From assembly GCF_036038375.1 (NCBI RefSeq), contig NZ_CP107935.1, forward strand, positions 3,534,001 through 3,598,000: 64,000 nucleotides of DNA. The letters run 5' to 3'. This document shows positions 23,600 through 33,274 of this stretch, in pieces (position 1 is the first letter of the stretch; each line of letters begins with the position of its first letter). Made by a program: the position numbers and the translations under genes. This DNA is from Streptomyces sp. NBC_00414 (GTDB lineage: Bacteria; Actinomycetota; Actinomycetes; Streptomycetales; Streptomycetaceae). Below the pieces are notes generated by a model, which saw nothing but the letters and a program-made list of their open reading frames with translations, ran no database searches and was not told the origin of the DNA.

Positions 23600-24850
23600 C
23601 TAGCCGGGATAGGGGGGAAATCTCCCGGTCAGATCCCGCACTTCTTCACGTACTCGACGGCCCGCGGACTCGTCCCGCACGGCCGCGCCGAACAGCGCCG
23701 CGATCCTGGCCATCTCGGTCTCCCCCATGCCCTGCGTGGTGACGGCGGCCGTGCCCAGGCGCAGTCCCCGCACGTCGGGGTGGGGCAGCGCACAGGTGTC
23801 GAGGACCATTCCGGCGGCGGCGAGACGGCCGCGGGCGGTGCGGCCGTCCACCCCGAGCGGCGCCGGGTCGACGGTCAGCAGGTGGGTGTCGGTGCCGCCG
23901 GTGGTGACCGCGAGCCCCTCCGCGGCCAGACCCTGTGCCAGCATCCGCGCGTTCGCGACCACCTGATGGGCGTACGCGGTGAACGCCGGTGTTGCCGCCT
24001 CGCCGAACGCGACGGCCTTCGCGGCGACGGTGTGCATCTGCGCGCCGCCCTGTGTGAAGGGGAAGACGGCCCGGTCCACCCTCTCCGCCAGCTCGCCCCC
24101 GCACAGCAGCATCCCGCCGCGCGGCCCCCGCAGCACCTTGTGCGTGGTCGCGCACACGACATCGGCGTACGGGACCGGGCTGGGCGCCGCTCCCCCGGCG
24201 ACGAGGCCGATGGGGTGCGCGGCGTCGGCGATGAGATACGCGCCGACCTCGTCCGCCACCTCGCGGAAGGCCGCGTAGTCGATGTGCCGGGGATACGAGA
24301 TGGACCCGCACACGACGGCTTTCGGCCGGTGGGTGCGGGCCAGCGCCCGGACCTGCTCGTAATCGATGAGTCCGCTCTCCGGATCGACGCCGTAGCCGAC
24401 GAAGTCGAACCAGCGACCCGAGAAGTTCGCGGGCGACCCGTGGGTGAGGTGGCCGCCGTGCGGCAGGCCCATCGCCAGGACGGTGTCACCGGGGCGCAGC
24501 AGGGCGGCGTACGCGGCCAGCACGGCCGAACTCCCGGAGTGGGACTGCACGTTGGCGTGTTCGGCGCCGAAGAGGGCCTTGGCGCGGTCCATGGCCATCC
24601 GCTCGGCGACGTCGACCAGCTCGCAGCCGCCGTGGTGGCGGGCGCCGGGATATCCCTCGGCGTACTTGTTGGCGAGCGGCGAGCCCAGCGCGGCCAGCAC
24701 GGCGGAGGAGGTGAAGTTCTCGGCGGCGATCAGCTGCAGCGTCGTCGTCTGCCGCTCCAGCTCCGCGAGGAGGACCTCGGCCAGCTCCGGATCCTGCCGG
24801 CCGAGCACATCGACGATGAGCGGACCTTCAAGGGTGTGTGTGACCGGCAT
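23600..24850 (-). CDS. glyA: Serine hydroxymethyltransferase
   Basis: This 416-residue PLP enzyme interconverts serine and glycine with tetrahydrofolate. Landmarks are AENFTS near residue 45, NKYAEGYPGARHHGG, D209 in IADAAHPIGL, and the PLP lysine K238 in ATTHKVLRGPRGG. Some stretches differ from housekeeping GlyA, and Streptomyces normally has two copies, so this may be the second, more diverged one. ATG 24850 gives the natural start. Confidence 0.9.
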   Translation of the reverse strand: MPVTHTLEGPLIVDVLGRQDPELAEVLLAELERQTTTLQLIAAENFTSSAVLAALGSPLANKYAEGYPGARHHGGCELVDVAERMAMDRAKALFGAEHANVQSHSGSSAVLAAYAALLRPGDTVLAMGLPHGGHLTHGSPANFSGRWFDFVGYGVDPESGLIDYEQVRALARTHRPKAVVCGSISYPRHIDYAAFREVADEVGAYLIADAAHPIGLVAGGAAPSPVPYADVVCATTHKVLRGPRGGMLLCGGELAERVDRAVFPFTQGGAQMHTVAAKAVAFGEAATPAFTAYAHQVVANARMLAQGLAAEGLAVTTGGTDTHLLTVDPAPLGVDGRTARGRLAAAGMVLDTCALPHPDVRGLRLGTAAVTTQGMGETEMARIAALFGAAVRDESAGRRVREEVRDLTGRFPPYPG

Positions 24851-25009
24851 GGCGGACTCCGACCTCGGCGGGGGGAACGCTATGTCCCAATGTAGGACCG
24901 AGTCCCCTGCTGCGCCCGGTGTTACGTCCGAGCAGGGCACAGGACGCCCGCCCACACCCCTGTTCCAGCCGACCGGCCCCCTGCCTCGGCCCCACGCGCC
25001 CCGCCACTC

Positions 25010-25069
25010 TCAGGCCCGCGCCGGCGCCCCCGTCAGAGCCGTCACCACGGGATCCAGCGCCTGGTTGAG
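25010..25069. repeat. Near-copy of the 3' end of the PTP-like gene
   Basis: This 60-base stretch repeats 25174-25233 with about four mismatches. It reproduces the final codons (NQALDPVVTALTGAPARA plus TGA) of the phosphatase-like gene, 164 bases beyond the real stop. The intervening DNA stays open in the same frame, so it looks like a partial gene duplication or the decayed end of a longer version. The remaining sequence between glyA and the PTP gene (24851-25173) shows no gene. Confidence 0.8.
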
Positions 25070-25173
25070 CCCAATCCCCCACGCACCCCTCGCACCGCTC
25101 GGCCCCAGAGGGCCTCCCGGGCTTCGGGCCGCTGCGCCGGACTCCGTCCGCCGAAGTCGGTCTCCCGCCCCGG

Positions 25174-25854
25174 TCAGGCCCGCGCCGGCGCCCCCGTAAG
25201 AGCCGTCACCACGGGATCCAATGCCTGGTTGATCTCGTCCCCCACCGAGCGGAAGAACGGGAGCGGGGCGCCGTACGGGTCGTAGACCTCGTCCGCCTCC
25301 GCCGTCGGGGCCAGGAGCCACCCGCGTAGAGCCGCCGCGGCGCGGACCAGGGCCCGGGCGCGTTCGACCATGCCGTCGTCCAGGGGCGGCAGCGTCGCGG
25401 GGTCTATGGCACGGACCAGGCGGGTGAACTCCTTCAGCGTGAAGGTGCGCAGGCCCGCCGAGTGACCCATGGAGATGACCTGGGCGCGGTGGTCACGGGT
25501 GGCGGTCAGCACCAGGTCCGCCCGGATGACGTGCTCGTCCAGCAGCTCTCGGCCCACGAAGCCGGAGGCGTCCGCGCCGAAGTCCGCGAGGACCGCCTCC
25601 GCGTTGGCCTCCATGGGCGCGCCCTCGTGCCCCCACGTACCGGCGCTCTCCACGATCAGGCCGCCCCACAGGGGGTCACCGAGCCGGCTCGCCAGGGCAT
25701 GACGGGTCAGCCGCTCGGTGATCGGCGAGCGGCACACATTGCCGGTGCTGACGTGGAGGATGCGAAAAGAGGAGTCGCCCGAGGCCCCGTCGCCGTAAGC
25801 CCCCGTGTTCCCCGTCCCCGTACCTATGCCACGCCCCGCGTCAGGGGCTGTCAA
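25174..25854 (-). CDS. LMW protein-tyrosine-phosphatase-like protein lacking the catalytic Cys
   Basis: This 226-residue protein has the low-molecular-weight PTP fold. The P-loop reads HVSTGNVCRSP, so the usual nucleophilic Cys of CxGNxCRSP is Ser36, while C41 and R42 are kept. The general-acid DP region is present (YDPYGAPLPFF). The first roughly 28 residues are a flexible Gly/Thr/Asp segment. The start is TTG 25854, which overlaps the tsaC stop (TTGA), and no other start codon precedes the fold. With Ser the enzyme should be inactive or only a phosphoprotein binder, unless the family works differently. It is coupled to tsaC. Confidence 0.8.
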   Translation of the reverse strand: MTAPDAGRGIGTGTGNTGAYGDGASGDSSFRILHVSTGNVCRSPITERLTRHALASRLGDPLWGGLIVESAGTWGHEGAPMEANAEAVLADFGADASGFVGRELLDEHVIRADLVLTATRDHRAQVISMGHSAGLRTFTLKEFTRLVRAIDPATLPPLDDGMVERARALVRAAAALRGWLLAPTAEADEVYDPYGAPLPFFRSVGDEINQALDPVVTALTGAPARA

Positions 25855-26498
25855 TTCGCCACCTCGAGGTCGGGTACGACCTTCCGCAGCTCCTCGGCCG
25901 AGAGCGCGCCCGCCCGCAGCAGCACCGGCACCTTGCCCGTGACGTCGACGATCGACGACGGGACGATGCCGGGGGTGGGGCCGCCGTCCAGGTACACGGA
26001 GACGGAGTCGCCGAGCATCTCCTGCGCGGCGTCACAGTCCTCGGGGGACGCGTGTCCCGTGAGGTTGGCGGAGGAGACGGCCATCGGGCCGGTCTCGGTC
26101 AGCAGCTCGATGGCGACCGGGTGCAGCGGCATACGCACGGCGACGGTGCCACGGGTGTCGCCCAGATCCCACTGCAGGGACGGCTGGTGCTTGGCGACCA
26201 GGGTCAGCGCGCCGGGCCAGAAGGCGTCGACGAGCTCCCAGGCCATCTCGGAGAAGTCCGTGACCAGGCCGTGCAACGTGTTCGGGGAGCCGATGAGGAC
26301 GGGCGTGGGCATGTTCCGGCCGCGGCCCTTGGCCTCCAGCAGGTCGGACACGGCCTCCGAGCTGAACGCGTCGGCGCCGACCCCGTACACGGTGTCGGTC
26401 GGCAGCACGACGAGCTCGCCCCGGCGGACGGCGGACGCGGCCTCGCGCAGACCCGTCGAGCGGTCGGTGGCGTCGTTGGTGTCGTATCGCCGTGCCAT
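25851..26498 (-). CDS. tsaC: L-threonylcarbamoyladenylate synthase (Sua5/YrdC family)
   Basis: This 215-residue protein makes the threonylcarbamoyl-AMP used for tRNA t6A37. The YrdC fold is shown by VVLPTDTVYGVGADAF, KGRGRNMPTPVLI, FWPGALTLV and MAVSSANLTG. GGAGG precedes ATG 26498. The ATG overlaps the stop of a 28-codon frame (TGATG), and the stop overlaps the TTG of the PTP-like gene. Confidence 0.93.
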   Translation of the reverse strand: MARRYDTNDATDRSTGLREAASAVRRGELVVLPTDTVYGVGADAFSSEAVSDLLEAKGRGRNMPTPVLIGSPNTLHGLVTDFSEMAWELVDAFWPGALTLVAKHQPSLQWDLGDTRGTVAVRMPLHPVAIELLTETGPMAVSSANLTGHASPEDCDAAQEMLGDSVSVYLDGGPTPGIVPSSIVDVTGKVPVLLRAGALSAEELRKVVPDLEVAN

Positions 26499-26584
26499 CA
26501 GCAAGCCTCCTCGAACACGCGGGCCCCGTTGGCCGCGCGTCTAACGGTTTCCACGTCGTCCGGGCGGGACATCGCCGTGGTCAT
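26498..26584 (-). CDS. Possible 28-residue small protein between prmC and tsaC
   Basis: A 28-codon frame (MTTAMSRPDDVETVRRAANG onward, ending EEAC) fits the gap exactly. Its ATG overlaps the prmC stop as ATGA and its TGA overlaps the tsaC start as TGATG. Third positions are mostly G or C. It may be a real microprotein or simply a coupling frame that carries ribosomes to tsaC. No known family is recognised. Confidence 0.4.
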   Translation of the reverse strand: MTTAMSRPDDVETVRRAANGARVFEEAC

Positions 26585-27426
26585 GGCGTCGCCCTGCGGG
26601 CGGTCGCGAACCGCGGCCGGTTGTTGAGGTCCGGGTGGTCGGCCGCGTCGGCCCAGCCCCGCTCCTCGGTGAAGATCCACGGCACCTGTCCGCCCTGGGT
26701 GTCGGCGTGCTCGACGACGACGACACCGCCGGGCCGCAGCAGCCGGTGCGCGGTGCGCTCCAGACCGCGGATCAGGTCGAGGCCGTCCTCCCCCGAGAAC
26801 AGGGAGAGTTCGGGATCGTAGTCCCGGGCCTCCGGAGCGACGTACTCCCATTCCGTGAGCGGGATGTACGGCGGGTTGGTGATGACGAGGTCGACCTGGC
26901 CGTCGAGGTCGGGGAAGGCGTCCAGGGCGTTGCCCTGGCGCAGGTCGACCCTGGACCCCTCGACGTTCTTGCGGGTCCACCGCAGGGCGTCCTCGGACAG
27001 CTCCACGGCGTGCACGCGCGAGCGCGGCACCTCCTGCGCGAGAGCGAGCGCGATGGCGCCCGAGCCGGTGCACAGGTCGACGATCAGCGGCTCCACGACG
27101 TCCATCGCGCGGACGGCGTCTATGGCCCAGCCGACCACGGACTCGGTCTCGGGCCGGGGCACGAACACGCCCGGCCCGACCTGGAGCTCCAGGTACCGGA
27201 AGTAGGCCCGTCCGGTGATGTGCTGGAGCGGTTCGCGCGCCTCGCGGCGCGCGATCGTCTCCCAGTACCGGGCGTCGAAGTCCGTGTCCTTGACGGTGTG
27301 CAGCTCGCCCCGCTTCACAGCGTGCACGAACGCGGCGAGCTCCTCGGCGTCGTTGCGCGGCGAGGGCACGCCGGCGTCGGCCAGCCGCTGGGTGGCCTGG
27401 GCCACTTCCGCGAGCAGCAGGTTCAC
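26581..27426 (-). CDS. prmC: Peptide chain release factor N5-glutamine methyltransferase
   Basis: This 281-residue SAM-dependent methyltransferase modifies the GGQ glutamine of RF1 and RF2. The SAM motif is VDLCTGSGAIALALA (about residue 115), and the substrate-side NPPYIPLTEWEY is the family hallmark. PRPETE is also conserved. It lies directly downstream of prfA, whose product is its substrate. Confidence 0.95.
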   Translation of the reverse strand: MNLLLAEVAQATQRLADAGVPSPRNDAEELAAFVHAVKRGELHTVKDTDFDARYWETIARREAREPLQHITGRAYFRYLELQVGPGVFVPRPETESVVGWAIDAVRAMDVVEPLIVDLCTGSGAIALALAQEVPRSRVHAVELSEDALRWTRKNVEGSRVDLRQGNALDAFPDLDGQVDLVITNPPYIPLTEWEYVAPEARDYDPELSLFSGEDGLDLIRGLERTAHRLLRPGGVVVVEHADTQGGQVPWIFTEERGWADAADHPDLNNRPRFATARRATP

Positions 27427-27540
27427 GCTGGTCCTCCGGGGCTGAGCTGTTGTCCGTCGAACGGATGGGTACTGCGACTGGTTACTGCGACCGGTACTGC
27501 GCCTGTCTACCGCTTCACCGCGGCCGTGCCCGTTCGCGTC

Positions 27541-28617
27541 CTAGGCTGCGGCGAGCTTGGCCGCCGAGTCGGCGTCCACGCAGGCCTGGATCATCGCGTC
27601 GAGGTCGCCGTCGAGGACCTGGTCCAAGTTGTACGCCTTGAAGCCGACGCGGTGGTCCGAGATGCGGTTCTCCGGGAAGTTGTACGTACGGATCTTCTCG
27701 GAGCGGTCGACGGTGCGGACCTGGCTGCGGCGGACGTCCGCCGCGTTGCGCTCCGCCTCCTCCTGAGCCGCGGCGAGGAGCCTGGAGCGCAGGATACGCA
27801 TCGCCTGCTCCTTGTTCTGCAACTGGCTCTTCTCGTTCTGGCAGGAGGCGACGACTCCGGTGGGAACGTGTGTGATGCGCACCGCGGAGTCGGTCGTGTT
27901 GACCGACTGGCCGCCGGGTCCCGAGGAGCGGTAGACGTCGATCCGCAGGTCGTTCGCGTGGATCTCGACGTCGACCTCCTCGGCCTCGGGCGTGACCAGC
28001 ACACCGGCGGCGGAGGTGTGGATACGGCCCTGCGACTCGGTCGAGGGCACCCGCTGCACGCGGTGCACCCCGCCCTCGTACTTCATCCGGGCCCAGACAC
28101 CCTGGCCGGGCTCGGTGGCGCCCTGGCCGCCCTTGGTCTTCACCGCGACCTGCACGTCCTTGTAGCCGCCGAGCTCGGACTCGGTGGAGTCGATGATCTC
28201 GGTCTTCCAGCCGATGCGCTCCGCGTACCGCAGGTACATGCGCAGCAGGTCGCCGGCGAACAGCGCCGACTCGTCGCCGCCCGCGCCCGCCTTGATCTCA
28301 AGGATGACGTCCTTGTCGTCGCTGGGGTCCCGCGGGACCAGCAGCAGCCGGAGCTTCTCGGTGAGCTCCTCGCGCTGCTTCTCCAGTTCCTTGACCTCGG
28401 CGGCGAAGTCGGGGTCGTCGACGGCGAACTCCTTCGCCGTCTCGATGTCGTCCCCCGTCTGCTTCCAGGAGCGGTACGTCGCGATGATCGGGGTCAGCTC
28501 GGCGTAGCGCTTGTTGAGCTTGCGCGCGTTGGCCTGATCGGCGTGGACCGACGGGTCAGCGAGCTTCTTCTCAAGATCGGCGTGCTCGCCGATGAGTTCC
28601 TCGACCGCCTCGAACAT
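27541..28617 (-). CDS. prfA: Peptide chain release factor 1
   Basis: This 358-residue release factor reads UAA and UAG. The peptidyl-tRNA hydrolysis motif GGQ is in [17 protein letters not shown], and the codon-recognition region lies upstream around [18 protein letters not shown] 28617 ([19 protein letters not shown]) has GGAG sequences just before it. A longer in-frame extension upstream is not conserved. Confidence 0.97.
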   Translation of the reverse strand: MFEAVEELIGEHADLEKKLADPSVHADQANARKLNKRYAELTPIIATYRSWKQTGDDIETAKEFAVDDPDFAAEVKELEKQREELTEKLRLLLVPRDPSDDKDVILEIKAGAGGDESALFAGDLLRMYLRYAERIGWKTEIIDSTESELGGYKDVQVAVKTKGGQGATEPGQGVWARMKYEGGVHRVQRVPSTESQGRIHTSAAGVLVTPEAEEVDVEIHANDLRIDVYRSSGPGGQSVNTTDSAVRITHVPTGVVASCQNEKSQLQNKEQAMRILRSRLLAAAQEEAERNAADVRRSQVRTVDRSEKIRTYNFPENRISDHRVGFKAYNLDQVLDGDLDAMIQACVDADSAAKLAAA

Positions 28618-28813
28618 CTCCGGCTCCAATGGACTGCCCCCGGCACCGTCACGGGTTCGGGGACGTAGGTACGGCATGGGGGTTCGTATGGGGGGGTTCC
28701 CTGCTCGATCGAACCGCTTGATCGCGTCCGAGAGCGGGGGCGGGGGCTGCACCGCAAAGCGCCGGTCCCAGCGCCCCCGGACGGAGGCGCCGGAGACCGG
28801 CGCTGTGAGCTCG

Positions 28814-29041
28814 CTACTTCGAGTCGGCGGCAGCCTTGGCCTTGCCGAAGCGGGCCTCGAAGCGGGCCACACGGCCACCGGTGTCGAGGATCTTCTGCTT
28901 GCCCGTGTAGAACGGGTGGCACTCGGAGCAGACCTCGGCACGGACGGTGCCGTTCGAGATCGTGCTGCGGGTGGTGAACGACGCGCCACAGGTGCAGCTG
29001 ACCTGCGTCTCGACGTACTCGGGGTGGATGTCGCGCTTCAA
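28814..29041 (-). CDS. rpmE: 50S ribosomal protein L31 (zinc-binding form)
   Basis: This 75-residue protein has C16, C18, C38 and C41 forming the zinc ribbon of the C+ type ([20 protein letters not shown]). The start is TTG at 29041 with AGGAG five bases upstream. No ATG is available. It lies between the LCP gene and prfA, as in other Streptomyces. Confidence 0.94.
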   Translation of the reverse strand: MKRDIHPEYVETQVSCTCGASFTTRSTISNGTVRAEVCSECHPFYTGKQKILDTGGRVARFEARFGKAKAAADSK

Positions 29042-29159
29042 GGTGTCTCCTAGTTTCGGGAGGGCGCCGGGTCGCTGCCGCGGATTGCGGGGGCGTGAAC
29101 CGGGGCCGACTGTCCAGTCTGCCAGGACTGGTGCCATCTCCCCAAACCGGGGGAGGGCG

Positions 29160-29250
29160 CAAGCTATTCCCCGCCCCGCGAAACGAGCCCCGTAGGGGCG
29201 CGGGGAACCGCGCGACCAGCCACGACGCACCCGCACCCGCCCACCGGCGC
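29160..29250. repeat. Streptomyces dispersed intergenic repeat
   Basis: The stretch around GGGGCGCGGGGAACCGCGCG followed by ACCAGCCACGACGCACCCGC is a well-known type of GC-rich dispersed sequence in Streptomyces intergenic DNA. The rest of the 29042-29311 gap shows no open frame of interest. Confidence 0.5.
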
Positions 29251-29311
29251 CCCCCTCGCCCACCCCCGACGGACGCACGCGGCCGAGGCCCCGCCCCTCC
29301 CGGGGCGCTCG

Positions 29312-30406
29312 TCACGAAGTGACTACACCCTTCGCGTCGCCGCTCGCCGTGCCCTTGGTCGCCGACTTGGGGATCGGGCGGTCGTTCTTCAGCGCGTCCC
29401 AGACCTGCGCGGCCTTGTCCTTCTCGACCAGGACGCGGTTTGCGTCGGCGGGGTCGTACTGGACCGGCAGCGTGACCATGTTCATCTTCGACGAGCTGAT
29501 GCCCTTGAGCCCGTTGGCGAAGGACGCCAGGTCCTTGACCGAGGCCAGGTCCGAGTCGGTGGTGACCGTCTTGGTCGCGGTGTCGGCGAGGTCGTACAGC
29601 TTCTTCGGGCTGGTCAGTACGCCGACGTCCTTGACCTGCTCGACCAGCGCCTTGATGAACGCCTGCTGGAGCTGGATACGGCCGAGGTCGGAGCCGTCGC
29701 CGACACCGTGCCGCGTACGGACCAGGCCGAGCGCCTGCTTGCCGGTCAGCCGGTGCGTGCCGGCCTCCAGGTCGAGGTGGCTCTCCTTGTCGCTGATGTC
29801 CTCGGTCGTGGTGACCTCGACACCGCCGAGCTCGTCGATCAGCTTCTGGAAGCCGCTGAAGTCGACCTCGACGTAGTGGTCCATGCGGATGCCGGTCATC
29901 GTCTCGACGGTCTTCACCGCGCAGGCGGCGCCACCCGTGGAGTACGCCGAGTTGAACATCGCCAGGGACGCGGCGTCGTGTTCCACGCCCTCGCTGTCGG
30001 TGCACTCGGGCCGGGGCACGAGGGTGTCGCGCGGTATGGAGACCACGCTGGCCTTCTTGTGGCCCTCGTAGACGTGCACGATCATCGCGGTGTCCGAGCG
30101 GGCGCTGCCGTCGTCGGTGCCGCCGCCCAGCTCCTTGTTGCTGCCGGAGCGGGTGTCGGAGCCGAGGACGAGGATGTCCTGCGAGCCGTTGTCGACGTCC
30201 AGGGGCCGGTCGGTGCCGAGTGCCTGGTCGATGTCGACGCTCTTGATGTTGTCGTTGAGGTTGAAGTACACGTACCCGAGACCGGTGCCGCCCAGTACGA
30301 AGACGCCCGCGGCGGACCAGGCCGTGATGAGGAGCGCCTTGCGACGCTTGCTCCGCGGCTCGCGTGTGCGGCGATGGCCGGGCTTCGGTGTGCTCTCGTC
30401 GGGCAT
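29312..30406 (-). CDS. LCP-family (LytR-CpsA-Psr) cell-wall glycopolymer ligase
   Basis: This 364-residue protein has a basic cytoplasmic N-terminus, one membrane helix (ALLITAWSAAGVFVLGGTGLGY, about residues 24-46) and an extracellular LCP domain. Motifs are ILVLGSDTRSGSN, ARSDTAMIVHVYEGHKKASVVSIPRD and RTRHGVGDGSDLGRIQLQQ, with Arg residues expected to bind the pyrophosphate lipid. The family transfers teichoic acids or other polymers to peptidoglycan. AGGAG precedes ATG 30406. Confidence 0.92.
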   Translation of the reverse strand: MPDESTPKPGHRRTREPRSKRRKALLITAWSAAGVFVLGGTGLGYVYFNLNDNIKSVDIDQALGTDRPLDVDNGSQDILVLGSDTRSGSNKELGGGTDDGSARSDTAMIVHVYEGHKKASVVSIPRDTLVPRPECTDSEGVEHDAASLAMFNSAYSTGGAACAVKTVETMTGIRMDHYVEVDFSGFQKLIDELGGVEVTTTEDISDKESHLDLEAGTHRLTGKQALGLVRTRHGVGDGSDLGRIQLQQAFIKALVEQVKDVGVLTSPKKLYDLADTATKTVTTDSDLASVKDLASFANGLKGISSSKMNMVTLPVQYDPADANRVLVEKDKAAQVWDALKNDRPIPKSATKGTASGDAKGVVTS

Positions 30407-30753
30407 GTGCTCCTCAGTCCTCGCTGCTTCGCTCGGTTACCCCCTGCGGTCAGGGTCAGGCGTGGTCATGTGCCGTGACGGCTCTGTCAGGACTCGTCTG
30501 TTCAGACGTTGAAACCGAAAAAAGGGTTGCACGACGCACTGTGACCGTACTGTGCGACCACGGGCACGTTGTGTGACCGGCAGGACGGGCCGCGAGCGGC
30601 TTACCTGCGCTTATGCGGGTGGACGCCCTGCTTCCGCACGACCGTGGCGGCCTTCACATCTGTGGTGAAGGTCTCGTGACGGACAACGCGGAGGGCCGCC
30701 CCCCTATGAGACGGGGACGGCCCTCCGCGGTACCGGCTGCGCCGGCTGTGACC
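30407..30753. other. Intergenic region upstream of the LCP gene
   Basis: These 347 bases hold the LCP promoter region, with no clear boxes, and the rho terminator at 30688-30728. I see no gene or RNA. Confidence 0.6.
30688..30728 (-). terminator. Terminator of rho
   Basis: GCGGAGGGCCG (30688-30698) pairs with CGGCCCTCCGC (30718-30728), with additional CCCC/GGGG pairing inside. It follows the rho stop by 26 bases. There is no T-tract. Confidence 0.75.
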
Positions 30754-32889
30754 TCAGTCGTTGCCGTTGCCCGGCATCGGCGTCGTCTTCTGGATCTGCA
30801 GCAGGAACTCGGCGTTCGACTTCGTCTGCTTCATTTTGTCGAGCAGCAGCTCGATCGCCTGCTGCTGGTCGAGCGCGTGGAGCACGCGGCGCAGCTTCCA
30901 GGTGATGGCGAGCTCGTCGCTGCCGAGCAGGATCTCTTCCTTACGGGTACCGGACGCGTCCACGTCCACCGCCGGGAAGATGCGCTTGTCGGCGAGCTTG
31001 CGGTCGAGCTTGAGCTCCGCGTTGCCGGTGCCCTTGAACTCCTCGAAGATGACCTCGTCCATGCGCGAGCCGGTGTCGACCAGCGCGGTGGCCAGGATCG
31101 TCAGCGAGCCGCCGTCCTCGATGTTGCGCGCGGCACCGAAGAAGCGCTTCGGCGGGTACAGCGCGGTCGAGTCGACACCACCGGACAGGATGCGACCGGA
31201 GGCCGGGGCGGCGAGGTTGTACGCACGGCCCAGACGCGTGATCGAGTCGAGCAGCACGACGACGTCGTGGCCCAGCTCCACCAGACGCTTGGCGCGCTCG
31301 ATGGCGAGCTCGGCGACCGTGGTGTGGTCCTCGGCGGGACGGTCGAAGGTCGAGGAGATGACCTCGCCCTTCACCGACCGCTGCATGTCGGTGACCTCTT
31401 CCGGACGCTCGTCGACCAGGACGACCATCAGGTGGCACTCGGGGTTGTTGATGGTGATCGCGTTGGCGATCGCCTGCAGGATCATGGTCTTGCCGGTCTT
31501 CGGCGGGGCCACGATCAGACCGCGCTGGCCCTTGCCGATGGGCGCGACGAGGTCGATGATCCGGGTCGTCAGCACCCCCGGGTCGGTCTCCAGGCGGAGC
31601 CGGTCCTGCGGGTAGAGCGGCGTCAGCTTGTTGAACTCCGGCCGTCCGCGCCCCGATTCGGGAGCCATGCCGTTCTGCGAGTCCAGGCGGACCAGCGCGT
31701 TGAACTTCTCGCGGCGCTCGCCGTCCTTGGGCTGCCGGACGGCGCCGGTGACGTGGTCACCCTTGCGCAGACCGTTCTTGCGGACCTGGGCCAGCGAGAC
31801 GTACACGTCGTTCGGACCGGGCAGGTAGCCCGACGTACGGATGAACGCGTAGTTGTCGAGGATGTCCAGGATGCCCGCGACGGGGATCAGGACGTCGTCG
31901 TCGGCGACCTGCGGCTCGTTGGGGCCGAACTCGTCGCGGCCACGGCGGCCACGGCGGTCGCGGTAACGACCGCGGCGACCGCGGCGGCCACCCTCGAAGT
32001 CGTCGTCGTCCTGGGGACCGTTGTCGCGCTGACGGTCCTGACGGTCCTGGCGGTCCTGCCGGCCGCCGCCCTGCTGGCGGTCCTGCCGGTCCTGGCGCTG
32101 CTGGTTGCCGCCGCCCTGACCGCCCTGGTTGCTCTGACCACCCTGGCCGCTCTGGCCGCCCTGCTGCTCGTCGCCCTTGCCGCCACGGCGGTCGCGGTCG
32201 CGGCCACCACGGTCACGGTCGCCGCGCTCGCCCCGGTCCGCGCGGTCGCCCCGGTCGGCGCGGTCACGACGGTCGCGGCGGCCCTGACGGCCGTCGGCCC
32301 CGCCGTCCGGGCCGTCGCCCTTGGCCTCGCCCTGGGACTGCGCGGGCTCCTCGGTCCTCGGCTCGCTCTTCGCCTCGGCGGTGACCGTCTCGGGGCTGCC
32401 TGCCTCGGCGGTGGCGCGACGCCGGCGGCGCTCGGCCGGGGCGTCCTCTCCCCCATCGCGGGCGGGGCCGCCGGCCGGCTGGCCGGGGATCTCGATCTGC
32501 TGCTGTGCCACGGCCTTCTCGACCTTGGCCTCCGCCTTCTTCTCGGCGGGAGAGACGGCTTCATCCCCCGTACGAGCCTTCGAGGTGGCCCGGCGCTTGG
32601 GCTTCGTCTCGGTGGCGTCCCCGGCGGAGGACGCGGCCTTGGCAGAAGCACCCCCGCCGCCCTGCGCCTCCTTGATGACCTCGATCAGCTGGCTCTTGCG
32701 CATCCGCGCGGTGCCCCTGATGCCGAGGCCGGACGCGACCTGCTGCAGCTCGGCCAGCACCATGCCCTCAAGGCCGGTGCCGCGGCGCCGACGGGAGCCG
32801 GCACCGGTGGCAGGCGCGGAGGCGTCCGTGGAGGGCGCGGCAGCGGTCTCCTCGACACGTGCGCCCATCAGATCGGTGGTGTCGCTCAC
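30754..32889 (-). CDS. rho: Transcription termination factor Rho
   Basis: This 711-residue hexameric RNA helicase has a Rho-N domain ([20 protein letters not shown]), then about 200 residues rich in Arg, Gly, Asp and Gln, then the RNA-binding cold-shock-like domain, then the RecA motor with Walker [13 protein letters not shown] and [17 protein letters not shown]. The insertion is typical of high-GC actinobacteria and raises RNA affinity. GTG 32889 with GGAAGGA upstream is chosen over longer frames. The long purine-rich repeat region is a natural place for length variation between strains. Confidence 0.96.
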   Translation of the reverse strand: MSDTTDLMGARVEETAAAPSTDASAPATGAGSRRRRGTGLEGMVLAELQQVASGLGIRGTARMRKSQLIEVIKEAQGGGGASAKAASSAGDATETKPKRRATSKARTGDEAVSPAEKKAEAKVEKAVAQQQIEIPGQPAGGPARDGGEDAPAERRRRRATAEAGSPETVTAEAKSEPRTEEPAQSQGEAKGDGPDGGADGRQGRRDRRDRADRGDRADRGERGDRDRGGRDRDRRGGKGDEQQGGQSGQGGQSNQGGQGGGNQQRQDRQDRQQGGGRQDRQDRQDRQRDNGPQDDDDFEGGRRGRRGRYRDRRGRRGRDEFGPNEPQVADDDVLIPVAGILDILDNYAFIRTSGYLPGPNDVYVSLAQVRKNGLRKGDHVTGAVRQPKDGERREKFNALVRLDSQNGMAPESGRGRPEFNKLTPLYPQDRLRLETDPGVLTTRIIDLVAPIGKGQRGLIVAPPKTGKTMILQAIANAITINNPECHLMVVLVDERPEEVTDMQRSVKGEVISSTFDRPAEDHTTVAELAIERAKRLVELGHDVVVLLDSITRLGRAYNLAAPASGRILSGGVDSTALYPPKRFFGAARNIEDGGSLTILATALVDTGSRMDEVIFEEFKGTGNAELKLDRKLADKRIFPAVDVDASGTRKEEILLGSDELAITWKLRRVLHALDQQQAIELLLDKMKQTKSNAEFLLQIQKTTPMPGNGND

Positions 32890-33274
32890 GAAGGGTCCTT
32901 CCCTGGAGCGGACGTCGGCCTGTCTGGCTCGGCGACCGGTTGTGCTGTCCGACAGTGGTCCGTCTTGTGTGGACCGTGCCGGGGCGGTGGTCCGCCAAAA
33001 GGCGGAGGGAATTTCTGGGATGACGTTTCCCGGGGCCATGGACCTGAGGTGCTGTGTCCATCGGCTCGTTCACGCCGGTTCCGGAGCGTGCTCAGCACCG
33101 CTCAGCGCGTAGCACCCAATGCATGACGCAAAGCAGTTTGGGGGGCTCCCGGAAGAATGGTTGTCCCGGACGGGGACGTGAAGCACCTCGCCATGGTGGG
33201 GTCGGGTGCAGACTTGAGGTTAACACTACCGGATCCAACAAACATTCCCCCTCTCGAAATCCGGCAACCGAGTG
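32890..33274. other. rho leader and thrB downstream region
   Basis: These 385 bases contain the untranslated leader and promoter region of rho and the end of the thrB transcript. I see no open frame and no strong hairpin. The stretch near 33220-33260 is relatively AT-rich. Confidence 0.5.

Noticed and set aside
24851..24960. Glycine riboswitch upstream of glyA
   Set aside because: No conserved glycine aptamer sequence or pairing was found.
30000..33000. CRISPR-like repeats in the rho region
   Set aside because: The repetition is coding sequence for the Arg/Gly/Asp-rich insertion of Rho. No regular repeat-spacer pattern exists here or elsewhere in the window.
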